Assembly: GCA_023418705.1 (NCBI GenBank)
Contig: JAEZYZ010000294.1
Span: 1-40,872 of the forward strand
DNA: 40,872 nucleotides
Source of the DNA: Pseudomonadota bacterium
GTDB taxonomy: Bacteria > Myxococcota_A > Polyangia > Polyangiales > Polyangiaceae
Reading direction: 5' to 3'
Shown: positions 8,115-16,984 of the stretch, in pieces
Layout of the letters: each line of letters opens with the position of its first letter
How positions within the stretch are numbered: the stretch's first letter is position 1
Notes under the pieces: model-generated
Database searches by the model: none
What the model was told of the DNA's origin: nothing
What the model saw: only the letters and a program-made list of their open reading frames with translations
Program-made: the position numbers and the translations under genes

Positions 8115-9916
8115 CAGGTGCCCTCTGCCGACTTGAGCCGGCTTTCGGCGGCCACCAAGAAGTTGCCGGAGGTGACCACCACGTCGCCCGCCTCGAGCCC
8201 GTCCAGCACCTCGTAGTGCTCGCCGGTCTTGACGCCGACCTCGATGCGTTGCGGCCGGAGACGGCCTTGCCCGAGGTCGAGGAACACGACGCGCCGTGGT
8301 CCGGCGTAGATGACCGCCGATTCCGGCACGACCAGGCGCTCGCCTCGGTCCGCCGAGAGCTCGACCGTCGCGTACATGTCCGGCTTCAGCTCGATCTCTC
8401 GATTGTCGAGCTCGATCCGGACCCTACCCGTGCGCGTCTCGCCGCTCAGGTAGGGATAGACGAAGCTCACCTTGCCCGCGAAGCGCTTGTCCGGCAGGTA
8501 CGGCAGCGTCACCACCGCCGCCTGCCCTTTGGAGACCAGCGGGAGCTCGGCCTCGTAGAGCTCCGCCTCGATCCAGACCTTGTCGAGGTTCGCGATGCGC
8601 AGCAGCTTCATCCCCGGCTCGACGGATGACCCCTCGACGACGTTCTTCTCGATCACGAAGCCCGAGGCCGGGGAGGCGACCGGCACGGCTTTGATCGGCT
8701 CCCCGCGCGCGATCACCTGGTCGATGAACCCCGCCGGAACGTCCCACAGCCGGAGCCGACGCTTGGCTGCCTCCAGCAGGAACCCGGAGGCGGAGGGCGC
8801 CTCGCCGCGCCCGCTGGCGATCAGAAGATCCTGCTGCGCGGCGTAGAGCTCAGGGCTGTACACCGTGAACAGCGTCTGGCCTCGCTGGACGCGCACGCCC
8901 GTGGAGTCGGCGTGCAGCTGCTCGATCCAGCCCTTGACCTTGGTCGACACGTCGACCAGCCGTTCTTCGTCGTAGGTGATTTTGCCGACGGTGCGGATGG
9001 TCTTTTCGATCGCCCGCCGCTCGACCTTCGCCGTCTTCACCCCGATCAGCTGGCGGCGCGCCGCGTCGATGATGATGACGCCGCTCTCGACCTCGTGTCG
9101 GGTGACCGGCGTCAGATCCATCCCGCAGATCGGGCACTGCCCGGGCTGGCTCTGCTTCACGGACGGATGCATGGGGCACGTGTAGTGCGCGATCTCGTCC
9201 GCCCCGTGCGCGGCGGCGGCGGGCGCGGCCGCCCCGGTCGTCGAGGCGTCGCGCGGGAAGGGCGTCTCCGCACCGCACGCGAGCATCTTCGGGCCCATGT
9301 ACGGGTTCATCAGACGGTCGGTGGTCTGGATCCATTTGTTGTAGCCCTTCTCCATCGGGCACTCGAACACCTTGAAGCGCGCGGCGAGCCGGTCGTCCGC
9401 GCCGCCCAAGGCCACCAGGCTCCGGCTGACTCGACCGAAGGCCAAGCGGGCGGCGGCGAGGTCGTCGGCGGCGGCGAGCTCATCGGCCGCCGCTGCCCCC
9501 GCCTGCAGCACCTGGGCGGTTTGCGCCGCCCCTTGCAGGTTGGCGTGGGCCGAGCGCAAGGCCTCGGCGATGCGCTGCGCTCGCGCGGCGATCCCGTCGA
9601 CGGTATCGGCCGCCAGCAGCGCCCGAACCTCTTCGTAGGCGTCGAAGGCCACGCGCAGGGACGCCATCACCCCTTCGGGGTACTCCTGCTCGGGCAGGAC
9701 CGGCGTGTCCTGCTCCGCACCCGCCGCAGCGGCTTCCGAACGCCCTTGCGGGGCGACCGCGGCGGGATGGTGGACCGCCTCGCTCGGGTCGGACGGATCG
9801 CCGCCGAACCACGCCACGAGGTGTGCCCGGTAACCGAACGCGAGCGCCGCGGCGGCGATGAACAAGGCGGCCGGCAGCAGCTTGTAGCGGTGCCGGCGGA
9901 CGAACCCGCGGATCAT
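8111..9916 (-). CDS. cusB: CusB-like periplasmic adaptor with N-terminal DUF3347 and metal-binding modules
   Basis: A 601-residue membrane fusion protein. Order: N-terminal membrane anchor (LLPAALFIAAAALAFGY); Ala-rich helical region; DUF3347 signature FECPMEKGYNKW...NPYMGPKMLACG (around residues 185-217); a short heavy-metal-binding module YTCPMHPSV...GQCPICGMDL (around 247-272); then the standard adaptor core of barrel-sandwich, hairpin and beta-barrel domains (GVKTAKV, KGWIEQLHADSTG, LVVPESAVIYAG, EVLDGLEAGDVVV). In CusCBA systems the adaptor joins pump to channel and hands over metal. It overlaps both neighbours by 4 nt, so A, B and C are translationally coupled. The extra N-terminal modules roughly add 200 residues compared with E. 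coli CusB. Confidence 0.93.
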   Translation of the reverse strand: MIRGFVRRHRYKLLPAALFIAAAALAFGYRAHLVAWFGGDPSDPSEAVHHPAAVAPQGRSEAAAAGAEQDTPVLPEQEYPEGVMASLRVAFDAYEEVRALLAADTVDGIAARAQRIAEALRSAHANLQGAAQTAQVLQAGAAAADELAAADDLAAARLAFGRVSRSLVALGGADDRLAARFKVFECPMEKGYNKWIQTTDRLMNPYMGPKMLACGAETPFPRDASTTGAAAPAAAAHGADEIAHYTCPMHPSVKQSQPGQCPICGMDLTPVTRHEVESGVIIIDAARRQLIGVKTAKVERRAIEKTIRTVGKITYDEERLVDVSTKVKGWIEQLHADSTGVRVQRGQTLFTVYSPELYAAQQDLLIASGRGEAPSASGFLLEAAKRRLRLWDVPAGFIDQVIARGEPIKAVPVASPASGFVIEKNVVEGSSVEPGMKLLRIANLDKVWIEAELYEAELPLVSKGQAAVVTLPYLPDKRFAGKVSFVYPYLSGETRTGRVRIELDNREIELKPDMYATVELSADRGERLVVPESAVIYAGPRRVVFLDLGQGRLRPQRIEVGVKTGEHYEVLDGLEAGDVVVTSGNFLVAAESRLKSAEGTW

Positions 9917-11367
9917 CGCGCCCCCTCTCCGCCAAGCGCCGGCGCCTCGCCGGTGGCTCGCGCAAGCTCCGCCTGACGCTTCGACAGGTCTGCCTTGGCG
10001 GCGTGGTAGCCTAGCTGGTCCTGACGCAGGCGATTCTCCGCGGTGATCACGGCGGAAAAGTCGTTGGCGTCCGCCTCGAAGCCGGCCAGCGCCGCTCGCA
10101 GGCGGTCACGGGCGAGCGGCAGGAGCTTGCCTTCGTACAGCTCCACGATCTGCAGCGCTTCGACGACACGCGCGCGCGCCACGTCGACGTCGCGCTGGAT
10201 CTCGAGCGCCTGCGCCTTCAGCTCCTGGCGGGCCTCGGCGCCGAGGGCGCTCGCTTCCTCACGCGCTCCTCCGCGCGCGCCGCGCTGGATCGGGATCGGC
10301 GCGGCGACCCCAACCATGAACTGGTGCTCGATCGACTCCCACATCGAGCTGTACGAGAGCATCAGCGTAAAATCGGGGTAGTACTCCCGCTCGGCGAACC
10401 GGCGCCGCGCCTCCAGCGCGCGCACGCGCGCCGCGAAGGCCCGAAGCTCCGAGCGCTGCCCGAGCGCGCGCTCGTGAAGCACGGCGGGCGCCGCGGGCGC
10501 TTCGGTGCTGATCGCGAGCTCGGCGGGCGGCGGCGGCAGCTCGGCGTTCGACGGGCGATGCAGCAGGGCGTTCATGCGGGCGACGGTGACCGCTCGGTCC
10601 GCCTCCAGGACGATCGCGTCGTGCACCAGACGCACGCGCTCGACCTCGGCCTGCAGCGGATCCTGCAGCGACCCGCGCCCCACGCCGTAGCGCGCCTGAG
10701 CGCTCTGTTGCAGCTGCTCTAGCAAGCTCTGGTGCTCGCGGTTGATGTCGAGCGAGCGCGCGACCAGGTAGTAGTCGTCGTAGAGCATGGAGGCGGCCAG
10801 GGCGAGGTCGAGCTTGACGGCCTGGTAGCGTTCGGCAGCTTCGTCGGCCTCCGCCTCCGCTGCGTCACCGAGGCTGCCGAGCTTGCCGGGCCAGGGAAAC
10901 CGCTGGCTCAGCTCGACCGTCTGCCCGTAGCGCATGCCCGAACCTATCGAGAGCGGCGCGAAGCTGTACGACAACATCGGATCGTCGAGCGCTTCACGCT
11001 GGACACGCCGCGACTTGGCCGCTCGCCACGCCTGTCGCGCGGCCGACACGCTGGGGTTGCGGGCGAGGACCGCCGCGACGAACCTCCCGCGATCGAGCGC
11101 CGCAGCGTCGGACACGCCCTCGGGCGTGGCGCCACCCCGCGCCTCGGCCACCCCCGCGCCGGCTTCCTCGAGCGCGTCTTCAGCCGGCGCGCCGGGGTCG
11201 GAGCGGACCTCTGCGCGCGGGCTCGCGCTGGCGAGCGCCTCCCCTCGCAGGGCCGGTGGCGCGCCTGCGCCTTGCCCGTTCACCGGACCATTCGCGCCGC
11301 ATCCTGCAAATACCGTGACCCCCAGGATCCCAAGAACCGCTGGTAAAACCCACTGCTCCGTAGCCAT
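9913..11367 (-). CDS. cusC: CusC/CzcC-like outer-membrane channel lipoprotein (TolC family)
   Basis: A 484-residue outer-membrane efflux protein. MATEQWVLPAVLGILGVTVFAGC gives a lipoprotein signal, as in CusC and OprM. It is followed by about 80 residues of low-complexity Ala/Gly/Glu linker. The remainder carries the two long helical repeats of the TolC family: LARNPSVSAARQAW...QRFPWPGKL in the first half and LGQRSELRAFAARVRALEARR...ANDFSAVITAENRL in the second. It forms the trimeric tunnel for the CusBA complex. The start has GAGGAG about 8 nt upstream. Stop and start overlap with cusB by 4 nt. The upstream gap to the Cys-rich gene is 144 nt with no obvious terminator. Confidence 0.92.
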   Translation of the reverse strand: MATEQWVLPAVLGILGVTVFAGCGANGPVNGQGAGAPPALRGEALASASPRAEVRSDPGAPAEDALEEAGAGVAEARGGATPEGVSDAAALDRGRFVAAVLARNPSVSAARQAWRAAKSRRVQREALDDPMLSYSFAPLSIGSGMRYGQTVELSQRFPWPGKLGSLGDAAEAEADEAAERYQAVKLDLALAASMLYDDYYLVARSLDINREHQSLLEQLQQSAQARYGVGRGSLQDPLQAEVERVRLVHDAIVLEADRAVTVARMNALLHRPSNAELPPPPAELAISTEAPAAPAVLHERALGQRSELRAFAARVRALEARRRFAEREYYPDFTLMLSYSSMWESIEHQFMVGVAAPIPIQRGARGGAREEASALGAEARQELKAQALEIQRDVDVARARVVEALQIVELYEGKLLPLARDRLRAALAGFEADANDFSAVITAENRLRQDQLGYHAAKADLSKRQAELARATGEAPALGGEGAR

Positions 11368-11511
11368 CGAACACGACTCCTCGGCTGCTGGTCGAAGACC
11401 AAAAGCGCGCCGGGAGCATCGAGCTCGTGCCCGTCGCCGTGAGCGTCACTGCCGCCCGCGCGCACCGCACCATCACGCGCCCAAAGGGAGGAACCCTTCG
11501 GCGCTCGCGGG

Positions 11512-11934
11512 TCAGTTGAGCAGCGAGCAGTGTTTGATGAAGAGGGGCGGACCCGTCGAGGGTGGCCCGCGCGACCACGCGAAGCGGCCGGGCTCGACCG
11601 TCCGCCACGCCGAGACCAGGTCCTCGACCGTCAGGCGTTCGAGCAGCGCCGCCGTGAACGAGTCCGCCGCTGAAGTGGACACGACCCCCGCGGTCTCCTG
11701 CCCTTCGAACGACTCGCAGCAGTCGTCGGCCTGGACGCGCGGCTGCCCCGCGAGCTGCTTGGCCGATTTTCTCGCCTTGGATTTGGCCGCGGCGCAGCAG
11801 CAGCTGAAGGTGCGCTCACCGGTCATCGAGCAGAGCTGCGCCGCCTTGGCCAGCGCCCCCGAAGGGACGACCAGGAGGGTGGCCAGAACGAGGGCCCACA
11901 GACGCCAGCGCAGACCGTTCATGCGCCCGCTCAT
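11512..11934 (-). CDS. Small exported cysteine-rich protein
   Basis: About 140 residues, family not recognised. A Sec signal is clear (LRWRLWALVLATLLVVPSGALA, cleavage near residue 29). The mature part has seven cysteines: C35 and a CCC triplet at 45-47 in the segment CSMTGERTFSCCC, a CC pair at 72-73 in DDCCESFEG, and C136 in the ending HCSLLN. Such clustered Cys/Met/His in a small periplasmic protein within a copper-efflux gene set suggests metal binding, but this is inference. Starts: GTG 12000 overlaps the ftsH stop (GTGA), ATG 11934 and ATG 11922 lie closer to the signal; AGGA about 11 nt before 11922 gives it some support. I use 11934; a start at 12000 would add 22 residues ahead of the signal. 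Confidence 0.65.
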   Translation of the reverse strand: MSGRMNGLRWRLWALVLATLLVVPSGALAKAAQLCSMTGERTFSCCCAAAKSKARKSAKQLAGQPRVQADDCCESFEGQETAGVVSTSAADSFTAALLERLTVEDLVSAWRTVEPGRFAWSRGPPSTGPPLFIKHCSLLN

Positions 11935-11996
11935 CCTAACCGCGGCGCGGCCCCCCTGCAAAAGGCTCGACCCGGCGACCCCCTCGGAGCGAGGTT

Positions 11997-13976
11997 TCAC
12001 AGCGAAAGGGGCCCCGACTCATCGGGATCTCCGGTCTGCCGAACGGATGGGTGCGCCAATCCCGTCGCCGCCGCGATCGCCGGCTCCCCGAGCACCGTGT
12101 GGGCAGGGGGCGGGCCCAGCAGGCGCCAGAGCTCCTCGCCTTCGAGCGTCTCGGTCGCGAGCAGGGCCTCGACGAGCCGGCTCAGCTCTGCTTTTCGCGC
12201 CTGGAGCAGCGTCACGGCCGCCTCCAGCGCAGCGGCCAGGATCTTCCTGGCCTCTCCCTCGATGAGGTGCGTGGTGGCGTCGCTGGTGCCCCCGTCCGCG
12301 GCGACCCGCCGTCCCAAGAACGGGTGCTCCCCGTCATGATCGAAGTACACCGGGCCGAGCGCGGGGCTCATGCCGTACTGCGCGACCATCTTCGAGGCAA
12401 GCTGCGTGGCCTGCTTGAGGTCGTTCTCGGCACCCGTCGACACGTTGCCGAGCACGAGCCGTTCGGCGGCGTACCCTCCCATCAACACCTGCAGCCTCGA
12501 CCGCAGCTGCGGCTCGGTCAGCAGGTGGCGGTCCTCGGCCGGGGTCTGCTGTGTCACGCCCAGCGCCATCCCTCGCGGGATGATGCTGACCCGATGCAGC
12601 GACTCCGTGTCGGGGGAGAAGTGAGCGACCACGGCGTGCCCCGCCTCGTGCACCGCCACGCGGCGCTTCGTCTCCGGACCGAGCTTCGCCTCGCGCGGAT
12701 CCCCCAGCATGATCTTGTCCTGCGCCGCGGCGAAGTCGCTCGCACCGATGACCTCCGCGCCCCGGCGCGTGGCGTGCAAGGCGGCCTCGTTGACCAGGTT
12801 TGCCAGGTCCGCCCCCGAAAAGCCGGGCGTGTTGGCCGCGATCACGTCCAGGTCGACGTCGTCGCCGAGCGGCTTGTTCTTGACGTGCACTTGCAGGATC
12901 GCTCTGCGGGCCGCCCGCTCCGGCCGGTCGACGAGCACCCGTCGATCGAAGCGCCCGGGGCGCAGCAACGCTGGATCGAGCACGTCGGGCCGGTTGGTCG
13001 CCGCCAGCACGATCGTGAGATCGTTTCGATCGAAGCCGTCCATCTCGGAGAGCAGCTGGTTGAGCGTTTGCTCGCGCTCGTCGTGACCCCCGCCGAGCCC
13101 TGCCCCTCGGGCGCGCCCGACCGCGTCGATCTCGTCGATGAAGATGATCGCCGGCGCCTGCTTCTTGGCCTCCGCGAACAGATCCCGTACCCGCGCGGCG
13201 CCCACGCCCACGAACATCTCGATGAACTCCGAGGCGCTGATGCTGAAGAAGGGAACGCCGGACTCACCCGCGACGGCGCGCGCCAGGAGCGTCTTGCCCG
13301 TGCCAGGCGGCCCGACGAGCAGCACCCCGCGGGGCACCTTGCCACCGAGCCGCCGAAACCGCTCCGGCTGCTTGAGGAACTCCACGATTTCTCTCAGGTC
13401 CCGCTTCGCCGAGCCGAGGCCGGCGACGTCGTCGAAGGTCACGTTGACGGTGGCGCTCTTCTCGAACTTGCGAGACTTCGATCGAGCGATGTTTCCGAAC
13501 GGGCCGCCCTTCGCCATCATGTTTTGGGCACGGCGCGAGAACCACACCCAGACGCCGATGATGAGCACCCAAGGCAGCAGCGTCAGCAGCAGCTGCACCG
13601 CAAACGCGGGCTCGTCGGCCTGAACGCGGATGCCCACCCCCTTGTCGCGCAGGAGCGGCAAGAGCGCCTCGTCGCCCTCGGGCCGCACCGTGCGGAAGGC
13701 CTCGACGCGCTCATCCCCGTTCGGCTCTGGCGCCTTCAGCTTGCCGCGCACGGCGAGCCCTTCCATGACGACGGATTCGACCTTGCCGGCCTCCACCCAG
13801 CCGTAAAAGACCGAGTAGTCGACAGCAGGCGGGCTCGAGTCCTCGGCAGAGGCGCGCCAGATCCAGACGCTGGCGAGCAGGACGAGCAAGACCACCACCA
13901 ACTGCCAGGATGAGCGCGGCGCCGAAGCCGGCGGCGGCTGGTTTTTGGGAGCGGAGCTTTGGGGAGATTTCGGCAT
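11997..13976 (-). CDS. ftsH: FtsH-type ATP-dependent zinc metalloprotease
   Basis: A 659-residue membrane AAA+ protease. Order: cytoplasmic Pro/Ser-rich start; first membrane segment (WQLVVVLLVLLASVWIW); periplasmic FtsH_ext domain; second membrane segment (LLLTLLPWVLIIGVWVWF); AAA domain with Walker A GPPGTGKT (222-229, K228), pore-loop FVGVGAARVRDLF, Walker B IIFIDEIDAVG and NRPDVLDPALLRPGRFDRR; then the M41 protease domain with zinc site H443-E444-x2-H447 (VHEAGHAVV). FtsH removes damaged or unassembled membrane proteins. Here it is the first gene of the copper-efflux block and overlaps a possible GTG start of the next gene. This placement suggests an accessory FtsH for envelope quality control under metal stress rather than the housekeeping copy; a second copy elsewhere cannot be seen. 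Confidence 0.95.
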   Translation of the reverse strand: MPKSPQSSAPKNQPPPASAPRSSWQLVVVLLVLLASVWIWRASAEDSSPPAVDYSVFYGWVEAGKVESVVMEGLAVRGKLKAPEPNGDERVEAFRTVRPEGDEALLPLLRDKGVGIRVQADEPAFAVQLLLTLLPWVLIIGVWVWFSRRAQNMMAKGGPFGNIARSKSRKFEKSATVNVTFDDVAGLGSAKRDLREIVEFLKQPERFRRLGGKVPRGVLLVGPPGTGKTLLARAVAGESGVPFFSISASEFIEMFVGVGAARVRDLFAEAKKQAPAIIFIDEIDAVGRARGAGLGGGHDEREQTLNQLLSEMDGFDRNDLTIVLAATNRPDVLDPALLRPGRFDRRVLVDRPERAARRAILQVHVKNKPLGDDVDLDVIAANTPGFSGADLANLVNEAALHATRRGAEVIGASDFAAAQDKIMLGDPREAKLGPETKRRVAVHEAGHAVVAHFSPDTESLHRVSIIPRGMALGVTQQTPAEDRHLLTEPQLRSRLQVLMGGYAAERLVLGNVSTGAENDLKQATQLASKMVAQYGMSPALGPVYFDHDGEHPFLGRRVAADGGTSDATTHLIEGEARKILAAALEAAVTLLQARKAELSRLVEALLATETLEGEELWRLLGPPPAHTVLGEPAIAAATGLAHPSVRQTGDPDESGPLSL

Positions 13977-14092
13977 GGTTCAGCAGGAAACCGCGACGTC
14001 GCGTGCCCTCGCCGCGCCTAACGCAAAATCCGCGCCACGTAAAGGTTGCGCGGATGTAGCCCAGGAAACCTTGGATCTTTCACCTTTCACGG

Positions 14093-14146
14093 GTTTGAAC
14101 AGCGCAAATCGTTCGCCTCATACTTGTTCAAACGCATTATTTGCGC
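14093..14146. promoter_or_regulatory. Two interleaved perfect inverted repeats (A-B-A'-B')
   Basis: GTTTGAACA (14093-14101) has its exact reverse complement TGTTCAAAC at 14125-14133. Directly abutting the first arm is GCGCAAAT (14102-14109), whose exact reverse complement ATTTGCGC lies at 14139-14146. The arms alternate as A, B, A', B', so they cannot both form simple hairpins at once without a pseudoknot. As DNA they look like overlapping operators; A arm centres are about 32 bp apart, near three helical turns. The site lies about 120 bp before ftsH and 300 bp before the ATPase start. Confidence 0.6.
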
Positions 14147-14217
14147 ACGCCTCCCGAGTTAGGAATAGCTGGTTCTGTCCTGCCCGACCGCTTCGCGGCA
14201 CGCGATCAGGATTTCTC

Positions 14218-14296
14218 GGGCCGGGGGGTGACGCTGCTGCCCCGGCCCTTGGCGAATCATCATTCGCCGCGAAGGCACCTCGCTCGCCCGGGCGAG
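14218..14296. repeat. Three consecutive inverted repeats upstream of the copper ATPase
   Basis: First, GGGCCGGGG (14218-14226) pairs with CCCCGGCCC (14240-14248) over a 13-nt loop. Second, GGCGAAT (14251-14257) pairs with ATTCGCC (14262-14268) over the tetraloop CATC. Third, a perfect 14-bp palindrome CTCGCCCGGGCGAG lies at 14283-14296. All arms are perfect. There are no T-runs after them. They may be RNA hairpins in the leader of the ATPase transcript or DNA sites. Confidence 0.6.
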
Positions 14297-14444
14297 ATCG
14301 GTGGAACGCGGCGCCTCGCCCCGCGCCCCCCTGACAGTCGTGTTAGCAACGACGCTGCGAGCTGCCGCGTCGATCGATGCGACCCCATATTCCATCGGCA
14401 GCCGCCACAGAAAACGCGGTCCGTCCGCGGTACCGAGCGAGCCT

Positions 14445-16922
<2,478 letters not shown>

Positions 16923-16943
16923 ATTTAGAGGGTCTCATTTTCC

Positions 16944-16978
16944 GCGACAAACGCTCTGCGCTGCACACCGTTTGTCGC
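16944..16978. terminator. Bidirectional terminator-like hairpin
   Basis: GCGACAAACG (16944-16953) and CGTTTGTCGC (16969-16978) form a perfect 10-bp stem with a 15-nt loop, exactly between the convergent ends of the copper ATPase (stop 16922) and the AsmA-like gene (stop 16985-16987). There is no clear T-tract, but position and stem quality support a shared terminator. Confidence 0.6.
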
Positions 16979-16984
16979 TCTGGC

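Larger units (their letters stand above)
13977..14444. other. Divergent control region between ftsH and the copper ATPase
   Basis: No gene is supported in these 468 bp. They contain two interleaved perfect inverted repeats (14093-14146) in a locally AT-rich patch, then three inverted repeats in a row (14218-14296), all listed separately. Two TTTCAC copies at about 14078-14089 precede the first set. This is probably where the two divergent metal-response units are controlled. I find no clean CueR/MerR-type spaced promoter. Confidence 0.5.

Noticed and set aside
5883..8216. 777-codon plus-strand open frame opposite the cusA-like gene
   Set aside because: Translation is His/Arg/Asp-rich low complexity, a shadow of the GC-rich cusA codons; the minus strand has all the RND motifs.
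14301..14444. Longer N-terminus for the copper ATPase
   Set aside because: Residues are Arg/Ala/Pro-rich without metal motifs; ATG 14445 begins the His/Cys-rich start typical of the protein.
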